Positions 10,638 through 19,964 of a stretch of DNA of 64,000 nt are shown here, in pieces. The DNA comes from Macrophomina tecta (Eukaryota; Ascomycota; Dothideomycetes; Botryosphaeriales; Botryosphaeriaceae), in NCBI GenBank assembly GCA_024180945.1, contig JAKSGN010000010.1:652303-716302 (forward strand), in the 5' to 3' direction. A program made the position numbers and the translations under genes. A model generated the notes under the pieces. It worked only from the letters and a program-made list of their open reading frames with translations, searched no databases and was not told where the DNA came from. Every line of letters begins with the position of its first letter. Within the stretch, counting starts at the first letter, position 1.

Positions 10638-12263
10638 CTAGTTATTAGGACATCGGCGAATCGTGTGGCCTTGTAAATGACAATTGCTGCACGTCGGTGG
10701 CGCGCGTTGCCGTACAGCCGTCGCCTCCCGTTGATCAGCCTCTTGTTCCCCATTTCCTATCCCGTGAACTAAGAACTGCCCCTGCTGAGCCTGCAGAGCG
10801 CCTCCCTGTGCAATATATCTTCGCCGGTATTGCTGCTTCTGTTTTCGCCGTTGGTTAGTCGCGCGAAGCTCCGAATTCTCCTTTGCAAGTATCACAGCTG
10901 AATTCATCGCCATCTGACATCCCTTCACAAGTTGACTAAATGCCTGGCTTGTCGGGCTCTGCGATTGGCGTTGAATAAGATCCCGTATAAGCCGAGCCTG
11001 TTGCTCTAGCTGGGTTAGAGTATGAGGTGTTTCCGACGTCCACTGAGGTGCGTGTCCATTAGCTGTAGCTGGTGGAGAGGGTGTTTTGGTGACGGTAAGC
11101 GACGATAAGACGCGTTGTGGGTTGCACGGTATAAGCCCCGTGGCTTGAAATCCACTTCTAATGTTTTGACTCGTAAATACTGATGGGCGCACCCTCGAGT
11201 ATATTGCGAGAAAGTCATCTTTGTCGATATGGTGGATTCCTTGGCGGACGCTTTCTTGAACCTCCTGACCGTACAAGCGCTTAAGAGGGGAGAAGCAGCT
11301 TACATCAAGCGGCTGGAGAAGGTGCGATGTATGCGCAGGCATGCAGAGCGCGATAATGTTGTTTGAAATGCAGTATTGGTCAAATTCAGGTGTTGCATGG
11401 CTGCTGTGGCCGTCGAGGAAGAGTAGACGGTAGGCTCCCTTTGTACAGGACTCTGTGTGCGTATTGAAGTGCTTGATCCATTCAAATCCGAGCTGGTCAG
11501 TCGTCCAGCCATTGCTGCTTACAGCAATTACCCAGTCAGCCGGCAGTCCTCGATACCAGTTTGACTGGTGGACCTTTCCGGCGAGGATGATGAACGGCGG
11601 AATCGCCCAGCCGGACGCGTTGATGCCCTCGATCGCCGTTGTCCACTCACGGTTTCCTGGCTGTACGACAACTGCTCGGCCGATCGTATCGGAGCTTGTA
11701 ACAACCTTAGATGTCGCAACTACACCCATCATAAATCCTGTCTCGTCAAAATTGTAGACGTCGTCATCGAGAATGCCGTACAACTGACGCGTCTCTTGAA
11801 CACGCGTAAACCACGCGTTAATTGTGTCTGGATCCTCGCATTTGGCGCGTTGTGAATGGAACTTTCGATTCCATTTCGTTTTAAGCTTAGGCTGGTTGTT
11901 GATAAACCGAGATGTCCAATTCTTGCCGACTGGCTGAGGTGGAGGATTATGGCCGCGCGCTGCCAGTAAACAGTCCGCCATCCTTCGTACATCGATAATC
12001 TGGGGAGGGAATCCTCGCCGATCGAGGCTTAGGATCCACTCAACCAAAGCCTTTTCCTCGGACGGCTGTAGCTTTCGTTTTTGCGAATTAGACGCGCTTT
12101 GTGAGGCCGTTCCATCAAGACGACGTTGGAGAGTAGTTCGAGGTATATCGTACGATGTTGCAGCCTTGCGAATGCTCGAAACTCGATCGTTTTGAACAGC
12201 ATGCTTAGCAAGGAGTAGTCTGCCCTCTTTCTGGGGTGATTCGAGGTTCTGTGTTGATGTCAT
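10638..12263 (-). CDS. pogo/Fot1-type transposase
   Basis: A 541-residue transposase that cuts and pastes its own element. The N-terminal ~130 residues form a CENP-B-like DNA-binding region: a helix-turn-helix with AATSYDIPRTTLQRRLDG, then a second helical unit with GKNWTSRFI. The DDE-superfamily catalytic core follows, with acidic residues in NFDETGFMMG (about residue 173), LLFLDGHSSHATPE (about 277) and HLLQPLDVSCF (about 315), giving the D-D-D spacing of Fot1/pogo elements. The C-terminus ends in a CCHC knuckle (CSNCHLQGHTIRRC) that may help nucleic-acid binding. The start codon lies 20 bp inside the right TIR. No stop or frameshift interrupts it. Confidence 0.92.
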   Translation of the reverse strand: MTSTQNLESPQKEGRLLLAKHAVQNDRVSSIRKAATSYDIPRTTLQRRLDGTASQSASNSQKRKLQPSEEKALVEWILSLDRRGFPPQIIDVRRMADCLLAARGHNPPPQPVGKNWTSRFINNQPKLKTKWNRKFHSQRAKCEDPDTINAWFTRVQETRQLYGILDDDVYNFDETGFMMGVVATSKVVTSSDTIGRAVVVQPGNREWTTAIEGINASGWAIPPFIILAGKVHQSNWYRGLPADWVIAVSSNGWTTDQLGFEWIKHFNTHTESCTKGAYRLLFLDGHSSHATPEFDQYCISNNIIALCMPAHTSHLLQPLDVSCFSPLKRLYGQEVQESVRQGIHHIDKDDFLAIYSRVRPSVFTSQNIRSGFQATGLIPCNPQRVLSSLTVTKTPSPPATANGHAPQWTSETPHTLTQLEQQARLIRDLIQRQSQSPTSQAFSQLVKGCQMAMNSAVILAKENSELRATNQRRKQKQQYRRRYIAQGGALQAQQGQFLVHGIGNGEQEADQREATAVRQRAPPTCSNCHLQGHTIRRCPNN

Positions 12264-12282
12264 TGTTGATTTGCACGAGGAC

Positions 12283-12344
12283 GCGTTTTGGTGTTGGTGG
12301 GGTGGCCCACTGACTGGTGTGGCCCACTGAGTGGTGAAACACGT
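12283..12344. repeat. Right 62-bp TIR of the pogo element
   Basis: Perfect inverted copy of 10512-10573, followed by the TA target duplicate at 12345-12346. Confidence 0.93.
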
Positions 12345-12346
12345 TA

Positions 12347-12697
12347 GCGTTAAAACAGAAATTTTCGATAGCCCAACGTAAGTCAGATAGCTTATATAAT
12401 CATATAGAACTCGCTTTATATCCTCCTCGCGTCCGCTATTCCTATTTCCATTTAGTTTACTCTAGCTTTAGTCTTATTTGAACTCATAAAATCCAGGCCG
12501 GGAAGAAAGAAAGATCGTTTTCATATAATAAACCTCAGATAAACCACAATCCCAACGCAGTCAGAAACAGAAACGCCGCAACTAAACTCACCATTAGTTT
12601 TAAATAAGAGAGACTAAAAGATCGCCCGAAGAAATAAGAGAAACCATCAAGACATCGCGATAAGCTTCCGTCCCTAAAGCACATCTTCAACCTGCCG
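12347..12697. other. AT-rich DNA, no gene seen
   Basis: RIP-like composition on the right flank of the pogo element. It probably also holds 3' sequence of the zinc-finger pseudogene that follows on the minus strand. Confidence 0.35.
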
Positions 12698-13609
12698 CTA
12701 CACCTTCTCAAACTTCATAAATCCGCACGATCCACTTTCGAGATGGTTAAAAAACCCAGCCAAACTAACGAACTGTTTTCGACACTTACCCTTTAAGTTT
12801 AGACAATAATAGATCTTCTGCTTATAAGCAGGTGAGTTGAGATGCGCATTTAGAGCGTAAACGGCGTCAAACTCGCGGTAGCACATATAGCATTCCTAAT
12901 AAAAGCCGTTAAACGCACGGTTCGTAGCCGTATATCTAACGTTCTCCTCCTTATACCATTCAAGCTGCTTATTAGTAATAGTACCATACGGGTCACGCTC
13001 GCGAATTATACGGAGGATGGCTTCGCGGTTAAGATTAGAGGCGCGGGAGCAGAAGCCTATCTCAATGTACTAGATAAGGCCGCTAGCGGAGACGTAGTTG
13101 TCTCGGCAGAATAGGCAGGGCATATTATTTCCGCGATGAATATTTAAGTTTATGTGCTGCAGGCAGGCTTATAAACATTTCCAACGAGTAAAAGAGAGGA
13201 GTTAGAAATATAATCTCACCATCCGCAAGCTGTTCTCATCCTAGAATTACCGGTTACAGCTTTTACAATAGTTCTTATAGTGGGCTTAATCCTTCATATA
13301 CTAGTTCGCTGCGCCTTGCGTGTAAAACATCTTACCGCATGTCTCACAGGGAATTCTCGGTGCCCAATATTAAAGCGCGTTCATATACTAGTTAGCTACG
13401 TTCTAAGATAAAAACTCCCTAGTGCAAGTCTCGCATTCGAAGCGCGGTGCCCAGTAATCTATATCGTTCATATACTAATTACAAGCGCGCTAGGTGCGGA
13501 AGATACGGGTACAGGTCTCACATTCAGGCCAGTAATCGTAGTCGTCCATGTGTTCTTCGCAGTCAGCTTTATACCGAAAAGTAGCAGAGCAGGTCTCGCA
13601 TTCGCACAT
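12698..13609 (-). pseudogene. RIP-inactivated multi-C2H2 zinc-finger protein
   Basis: Reading on the minus strand from the ATG at 13609, successive C-x2-C...H-type fingers recur (CECETCSATFRYKADCEEH, then PECETCTRIF, FECETCTREF, IPCETCGKMF), each separated by a YWAP-like spacer. After a probable intron near 13150-13210 come MPCLFCRDNYVSASGLI, CYMCYREFDAVYALNAHLNS and a terminal block with FVSLAGFFNHLESGSCGFM. This layout matches the common fungal C2H2 proteins that end in a SLxGLxxHLES-CGxM motif. Many in-frame TAG/TAA codons fall where Gln would be expected in linkers and just before the histidine positions, so the gene was inactivated by C-to-T change. Function of the family: presumed nucleic-acid binding. 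Confidence 0.55.
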
Positions 13610-13691
13610 CTTAGAAAGATGTAATTGCCAATATAGCGGTCAACAAAAGCGAACCGGGGGCTATCAGTCGCATAAAGAGCAAGTAGACAAC

Positions 13692-14126
13692 TGTAACGAG
13701 CGGGCCTCTGCCTCTAAGGATCCAAACACCAAAGAGGGAGAAAACCTGTCGAAGGATTTCCTTGAGTGGGTACAAGAAGAGGGTGAGAGTAAGTCGAACA
13801 CGTGATGAGACTGAGCACTGCGTGCGAAGGCCGTGTTACCAATAGAGTCCAAATTCTATTGTTGAAGTTGACCACGAAGGTCAAAGCTATCTAAGGAGTG
13901 TGGTTTATATACAAGTAGGAAAGTGTATACAATCTAGTGGTGCTGTTGCGAGCCCAGCTCCAGAGGGCTCGAGGTGAGCCGTTGTGAGCCCGGCTCGTAA
14001 GGGCTCGGTGGGTCCGTCCTGGGGTACTCACGTGCTGAGCCACGTGATCCCCTCTTTTCTTTGGAATTCCCCGCAGAACTTCCCTTCCTTCCTTATTCCC
14101 TATACTGTGGAGGCTGCGCCGTAACA
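13692..14126 (-). repeat. Solo LTR of the gypsy family, with 5-bp target duplication
   Basis: In reverse complement this 435-bp segment matches the LTRs at 30163-30604 and 37557-37999 (same TGTTAC start, same TATA-like and CTTCGTGGTCAACTTCAA blocks, same CTCGTTACA end) with point differences. ACAAC flanks it on both sides (13687-13691 and 14127-14131), the target duplication expected of LTR-element integrase. A full element was therefore inserted here and reduced by LTR-LTR recombination. Confidence 0.88.
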
Positions 14127-14131
14127 ACAAC

Positions 14132-14389
14132 TATCCGGAATATAGAAGTTTATAATAACGAAGCGCGGAAGCCGGGTAAAAGTAGAGAGAGTAGAGGCGG
14201 CTACGCAATTTAAACGATCGACACGGAACGGCAACCCTACACAATATTACACTTAGTCTACCCCTGAGACTTTTATAGTTCCCCCATCATTTGGCGAGGC
14301 GGCTGGAAAGCCGGATATACTATATATATATTAATATAAAGTTAAAACTGCCTTTAACAGCTTCCTAGCTCGCCTAAATTTCTTCTTAG
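14132..14389. other. Decayed DNA, no gene seen
   Basis: AT-rich sequence with a TATATATATA run near 14320. No feature recognised. Confidence 0.35.
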
Positions 14390-14545
14390 TATTACGGCGC
14401 AGCCTTTACGGGGTCAAGAAGTTAGAAAAAAAGACAAGCGGGGCGTAGGTACAACCGCAGATAATTCCCTAAGCACGGGCCATATAGGTCACATAACCCC
14501 CACTTCAACCGTTCAAAGGCTTGGCACTCTAAACTCATAAACCAC
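14390..14545 (+). repeat. RIP-decayed 5' part of a gypsy LTR
   Basis: Aligns to the first ~150 bp of the intact LTR (TTACGGCGCAGCC, then GACAAGCGGGGCG, then CTTGGCACTCT) with many C-to-T and G-to-A differences. The rest of the LTR is missing here; a terminal piece of the same family reappears at 16321. Confidence 0.65.
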
Positions 14546-14639
14546 CAGTTTGAATCGACTTGCAGATATTTTGAACCACCAGAGTCGGACAAAGAATTCG
14601 CACCTAAACTCGTAAACAATACCGGCCGACGAGGACGAT

Positions 14640-16282
14640 GGGGGCGGGTACACCACCATTAGCGCGTCGCGACGCGCTACGCGTCGCCAGGCCCAACAAC
14701 CCGACTATCGCGCCCTCCACACCGGTAAACCAACGCGGCAGCGTAGAAGTCACGCAGAGACAATACCCGAACTACCAACCAAATCAAGCGAAGCGACCCT
14801 AGACAACGTAATTAGCCTACTCAACCTTATTATCGCGCAGAATAACCAGCTTACCAAGCGGAACGAAGCGCTTGCCGAACAAGTAGCCAGCTACGAAGAC
14901 GAAATCATACGGCTACGCAGCGCGCTAGAGATATCCGAGGAAACGCAGGTCAAGATAGAAGAGCGCATAGAAAAGATAGAGAAACAAATAGCGGCGCTCG
15001 TCGAGACGACGCGCAGAAACCTAACCTCGCAGTCGCAGATCAACGCGAGTTACGCAAGCGCCCTAAAGAACATGCCCGCCACGCCGCCAACGTCTACAAA
15101 CACCAGCCCAGCGTCGATGCCAGCCGTGCCGGTACGAGCCGCGACCACAAACACGCTACTGCTACTGTCGCCGCCACCCGCGATCGAGCTCGATCTCTCC
15201 GGAGCCAACGTTAACACCACAAAGCCAGGAGACATACGCGCGCGCTTTCAAAGAGCGCTCGAAGGCCAGAAAGCGACCAAGAATATTAAGTACTATGGCC
15301 TAACGAGATATACGAGCGACGTAGCGAAAGTACGGCTCCTCTTCCGCTCCAAGAATAATAAGAAAACCGTTAGATCACACAGCGGCTGGCTAGAGACAGC
15401 ATTTAGAGGCGCGAGGATAAGAGGTCGACAATAGTACCCGGTAAAGATAGACAGTATCAACAAGACGACGATATTCAACAACAAGCGTACGGCTCTGCAA
15501 GAGAATACTTGTAAGATAATAAGCGAAGAGAACGAGGTGGAAATAGTACATACGCGCTAGCTAAGCAAGCCGAGCGACCGACTATACGAATCAATAGTGA
15601 TTTATTTAACGAAGAAAAGCGATGCGGACGCGCTCCTAGCGGGCAGGTTAATAGACATCGGCGGAGAAGCGGCGTACACCAACGTATTTAAGCACCGGCC
15701 TCGTCCCCGGCGCTGCTTCCGATGCCAGAGCTACGCCCACCAGCAATTTCGATACACGGGCGAAGAGAGGTGCGTAAAGTACGCGAACATCGAACACAAG
15801 AAAGACAACTATAGTTCAAGGGTAAAGAAGTATACAGCTTACGGCGGCCCGCACAGGGCAGACGATCGAGGCTACCCAAGATACAAGAAGCTCCTAAAGA
15901 AGATAATAGAAAGATCGAAGAGGTAAAGTATAGAGGAAAGAGAAGAAAGCTAGTAAAATAGAGGCAACCAGGCCCTGTGGTTAATAGTCTCTTAGTACTT
16001 ACTACCCCGCCGTTAGAGAAACGGGCAACGCTCAGAAAAGCGCTCTTAATAGAAACCAAGAGGCAGGACGGTCAAGGTAACAGGGTAAAAATAGCTTTCG
16101 TATTCTACTAACTTTAGAAATTTCTCGTTCCCCCCGTATTCTTTCTCGCTAGGTAACTACTTGCATTCCACTATTGTTCTCTTAATTTTTTGGGCTTTGG
16201 ATAAACCGGGATCTTCATATATTTTAAAAGTATTCTATAGCGCGTCTTTTCCCTATGGTCCGTGGAGGCCGACGGGGTGTAT

Positions 16283-16315
<33 letters not shown>

Positions 16316-16316
16316 C
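14640..16316 (+). mobile_element. Decayed Tad-type LINE, ORF1 relic
   Basis: A reading frame from about 14790 to 15925 encodes a coiled-coil segment (EERIEKIEKQIAALVETT), the Tad-type ORF1 core (PAIELDLSGANV, then GDIRARFQRAL), and a C-terminal zinc-knuckle block containing CFRCQSYAHQQF and RCVKYANIEHKKDN. TAG codons near 15433 and 15558 interrupt it. ORF1 proteins of this clade bind element RNA. ORF2 (endonuclease/reverse transcriptase) is missing: only ~350 bp separate ORF1 from an (ATC)10 run at 16285-16314, which fits the simple-repeat 3' tail of such LINEs. So this is an internally deleted, RIP-affected copy. Confidence 0.6.
16285..16314 (+). repeat. (ATC)10 microsatellite
   Basis: Ten perfect ATC units at the apparent 3' end of the decayed LINE. 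The short His-rich frame across it is a by-product. Confidence 0.9.
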
Positions 16317-16320
16317 CCCC

Positions 16321-16382
16321 CTCGACAGGTTTTCTCCCTCTTTGGTGTTTGGACCCTTAGAGGCAAAGGCCCGCTCGTTACA
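16321..16382 (+). repeat. 3' end fragment of a gypsy LTR
   Basis: Matches the last ~62 bp of the intact LTR (CGACAGGTTTTCTCCCTC through to GCCCGCTCGTTACA) with few changes. Together with 14390-14545 it may be the remainder of one LTR split by the LINE, with about 230 bp lost, or an independent piece. Confidence 0.7.
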
Positions 16383-16797
16383 ACTAGCTATAACCGAGCC
16401 CTACCGCACCTCAACTCATTTACCTTTCCCACAAGGTACGTTCCTGTCGTCCTAAGATATATAATTAGTTGGGTTCAACCAAAGAATTGGGTTTAACACG
16501 GACTATATCGTATTAAACAATAAAATTTAATAAAATTTAAAGAGGATAATAAGATAACTAGAGAACCAAAATAAGGTAATATACTGGGGTAAGTACTTCG
16601 TGTTTTAGAAAAAGAGTAAAACACAGAAATAAAACATAAGGTTTTACAGAGAATAAATAATAATACGCAAAATACGCAAGAGACATCTTATTATGCATCT
16701 AATAGCCAAATCCTCACTAGTCTTACAACTACAACGGTGAAATCATTACTCTAAAATTTATATACGTGTACTTCTATTTCTTCTCATTCGTCCTATG
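16383..16797. other. RIP-affected AT-rich DNA
   Basis: No gene seen. It is very AT-rich, with a direct repeat of AATAAAATTTA near 16520. Confidence 0.4.
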
Positions 16798-16799
16798 TA

Positions 16800-18652
16800 A
16801 CGTAGTTGGCAAGCGAGCCGTCCATATAAGCGAGCCGTCCACCTCACCAACTTTCTACGCTTTTACACGTATATATTTCAACAACGCATTAAAATACAAT
16901 AAGAATAACAACTATCCTAGCTTAAGAAGCCTCCCTAGTATCTTTTTAGCACGTATAAGAATTGTGCCCTAGTTTTCTATAGCGCCCATAGCGCGCTGTT
17001 TGCTGCCTGCTCACTCCTGATCGCGCCTTGCCTTAACGCGTTTCGCTCTTAAGTTGCTCATTAACGTTCTTTTAAGCAATAATTTCCTCGCCCTCTGCCT
17101 TTATTAAGGTGCCTCGCTTCTAAATCCGCTTTCTTTTGCGCTGTTTACGCTTTGTGGCGGCCTTATTTGCCTTCTGAAGGCTTGCGATCTGATCGCGCAT
17201 TAGGGTTGCTGAATGCATCATTATCTCAGCGCCCTTAGTAAGCTAATCAAGCGACTGAACGATTAACGTAGGCGAAGAATCTTAATACCTTTAAATCCAA
17301 TCGCGAATTAGAGTTAATTAAGACTCTAGTTCGCGCGCGTTGCTTAGTATCTTTAACTCCCATAGAGCCTCTGGCGCAGCTGGGGTTGTTGGCGTACGAA
17401 GCTTAACATTAAGCCTTAATAGCACAGCCTCTAGGTCGTATAGTACTAGACCAGCTCCTCGAAAGCTTGCGCAGATATTAGCCTTTGTAATTAACTTATC
17501 AAAGGCTACTTTAAAGGCTACTAGAAACTTAAGCTTGGTAATATAGTTAATGTAGTTACGCGCCAAGCCTCCAATCTAATCCCCATATACCCGCTTTAAC
17601 GGCGCAAAGCAGCCCACATTAAGCGGCTACAGCAGGTACGACGAATAAGAAGGTATACAAAGGGTAATAATCTTCTCCTCCTTATAGATTTCCTAGAATT
17701 TAAGCGAGTTATGGCTCTTATAGCCGTCGATAATTAGCAGCCGATGCGTCCCCACCGTACGCGCCTTTATATACTTGTTAAAGTGCTTTAGCCACGCAAC
17801 TCCAAGCTCATTTATTGTCCAGCCGTTATTACTAACTACGATAGCCTAACCGCTAGGTATATCGTCGTCTTTGTACCAGGCAGAGAGGTGATACTTGGCC
17901 GCGAAGATAATAAACGGTGGAATCGCCCACCTAGTAGCGTTAATTCCTTAGATAATAGTCACCCACTTACGATCGCCTAGTTGTATCGCCTTTAGTCGAT
18001 TACGCCTCTCTAAGCCTGTAACAACGAGCTGAGCCAATATTTTGCCTATTATAAAGCTAGTCTCGTTAAAGTTGTAGGTATCTTCGTTAAGAATGCCGTA
18101 CTTCTCTTTCGTACGCTATACAAGCTTAAACCACTCGCTAAGAACCTTAGGGTCCTCACATATAGCCCTCTAGCGATTATATAGTCGATTTAATCGGGTT
18201 ATAAGCTATAGACTCCGCCTAACAAAGTTCCTTAGCTACTTCTGGCTAACCTGGCCAGCAGCGCGCTTAGTAAGTAGTTTATTAGCCATATCCCGCACTA
18301 CATCTAACGTAGGCGCAAAGCCTCGTGAATCTAGGTTAAGTATATATTAAATAATTGCCTCCTCCTCGGGTTTTGTAAGCTTCTTTAAATTAGGCTCGCA
18401 ATCGCGTCGTAAGGCGACTCTAGCGCGTCGGTCGCGGAGCGTGGTTCGGGGGACGTTAAACGTTCGTGCAGCGCGTCTTTCGCTCTGAATCTGATTTGTA
18501 TTTATAGCTGAAATAGCAAGGAAGATATCTGCTTCGTTGCAAGTTGATTGGGCAGTAGTTGATTGAGCCATTGTTGTTGACAGTTGACGCGTCGCGTAAA
18601 GTTGGTGGGGTGGACGGCTCGCTTGCATGGACGGCTCGCTTGCCAACTACGT
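16800..18652 (-). mobile_element. RIP-decayed second pogo/Fot1-type transposon
   Basis: Bounded by imperfect TIRs of about 50 bp (from 16800, and ending at 18652) with TA on both sides (16798-16799 and 18653-18654). The TIR carries the motif GCAAGCGAGCCGTCCA twice and ends inside in CACCCCACCAAC, differing between ends by a few C-to-T type changes. The internal transposase is legible on the minus strand from ATG 18571: a helix-turn-helix with RTFNVPRTTLRDRRARVALR, and further on the catalytic region with stops and frameshifts. It is distinct in sequence from the element at 10512 but built the same way. Confidence 0.8.
17200..18571 (-). pseudogene. Degenerate pogo-type transposase
   Basis: Starts at ATG 18571. 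The first ~75 residues are intact and match the N-terminal helix-turn-helix of the transposase at 10638-12263 (NVPRTTLRDR against DIPRTTLQRR). The frame is closed at 18347 and downstream similarity is broken by many TAG/TAA codons in an AT-enriched background, as expected after RIP. No functional product is expected. Confidence 0.7.
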
Positions 18653-18755
18653 TAGTTTAAGTTTCGATAACTTCTTTGGTTTTTGCGTAAAGTGAAGTAG
18701 AAACAGAGGTCTTTTTTAACAAATATAGAGCGGCCCTCACTTAATGTGCCGTTTT

Positions 18756-18845
18756 AATTTTCGTCGACAAAACTAAACTCTTTTTGATTTTTGTCGATAA
18801 AACTAAGCTACTTTCGATTTTGGACAACAAAACTGACCCGTTTCT
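18756..18845. repeat. Three degenerate ~31-bp tandem units
   Basis: Three consecutive copies of a unit of the form TTTT-GTCGA-(C/T)AAAACTAA followed by CT-rich sequence are visible. Each differs from the next by a few bases. Role unknown. Confidence 0.55.
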
Positions 18846-18909
18846 AAATTTTGCGAAAAGAAAAAGCTACTTTTAGAACAGAGGTGCTCTGCTGCAACCT
18901 AAGATATAT

Positions 18910-19510
18910 GGATTGGATTGGATTGGATTGGTCTAATCAGGCTACGATATCTTCTATGGAGACATAAGAGCCGTCCTATATTCAATACCACGCCTTTCAT
19001 CCGTTGCTGCCTTGACTCACTTCTCAGTCCAACTCCGTTCAGTGGTCGTGCAGCGGCTGTACCGCCCCACGCGTTCTATCCCGGCCGGATAACCGAGCGG
19101 TCGACTTCAGGAACTGCACCGCCGCCTTGACCACCCGCACGTCCGGCCTCCATCGCTCCTTTGGCCCATCAACCGGTTGCCCAGTCCGCCAGTCCTGCCT
19201 CCTACTCCAGCCTCCAAGCATGTAAGAAACGTCTCCCAGCCTCTTACCCGCGATACCAGCCATCCTGCTGCGAGCTTGCTGCCACCGCGGACAGTCTAAG
19301 AGGACGTCTCGCAGAGTCTCCATTCCCTGCCCGCATTCGCACTGCCCTGACTCCTCTTTCCGTAGCTGGAAGAGGAACTCCCGGAGAAAGCTATGGTTAG
19401 TTCGGCATTGCATGAGGATGGCTGCACTCTTCGCATCGAGGGTGTTATACAACCGCAGTGTGTCTCGCCCTGGGAAGGCTCCGTCCAGCTCGCACGTGTA
19501 TTTTCCCTAA
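18910..19510 (-). mobile_element. 5'-truncated Tad-type LINE (ORF2 C-terminus)
   Basis: The minus-strand frame 19510-19039 encodes the end of a LINE ORF2 polyprotein: GRDTLRLYNTLDAKSAAILM, then CRTNHSFLREFLFQL and the Cys-rich end CECGQGMETLRDVLLDCPRW, the post-RNase H zinc-like motif of fungal Tad-type elements. A 5-bp repeat run (GATTG on the plus strand, 18911-18931) forms the 3' tail. The 5' end is truncated near 19510, as typical of incomplete reverse transcription. Little RIP decay is seen. Confidence 0.75.
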
Positions 19511-19964
19511 GGACTTGCCTTTGCCGCCGCCGCCTCCTGAGAGATAATAAGTTGGCTAACTTAGCAAACGCAGCGCAGTGGCTTATCGATAAGGAGAATC
19601 CATGCTACATTTCCAGAAGACTTAGATCTATGCTTTTAAGTGGCTTAGTCCCTGCACGATACGTACCACAAAATCCCTACGCCGCAGGAGAACGGAATAA
19701 ATCCGCATCTGGGAATGCACAATTTATCCAGCTAGGTTTGAAGAGCGAACGTGTTCGTGCTGTGCCGCTGCTGCCTACAATGTCGATCTTATCGGAAGAG
19801 AGGATGTGTCACAATCATCCCTGTTCAACCAGCCCACTTTGCATGCAGTTCGCCAGAAGCGTTCATTCTTGACTTGCGGTGTGGAAGAGAACAAATACCC
19901 AGGTCTCTCAAGCGATTTCCACTTTGTCGTCAGTGTGAGCCTCAGCGACCTGTAGGCTGGCAAA
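19511..19964. other. Upstream region of the DUF3638/DUF3645 gene
   Basis: Probable promoter and leader of the large gene that starts at 19965. No separate gene is supported. Confidence 0.35.

Larger units (their letters stand above)
10512..12344 (-). mobile_element. Intact pogo/Fot1-type Tc1/mariner DNA transposon
   Basis: The 1833-bp element is bounded by perfect 62-bp terminal inverted repeats (10512-10573 and 12283-12344) and flanked on both sides by the dinucleotide TA (10510-10511 and 12345-12346), the target duplication of the Tc1/mariner superfamily. One uninterrupted transposase frame fills the interior. Unlike the surrounding DNA it shows no RIP decay, so it arrived after the flanks were mutated. 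Perfect TIRs plus an open frame make it potentially active. Confidence 0.92.

Noticed and set aside
16161..16496. Frame with a long histidine run
   Set aside because: The histidines come from an (ATC)10 microsatellite at a LINE tail; no gene around it.
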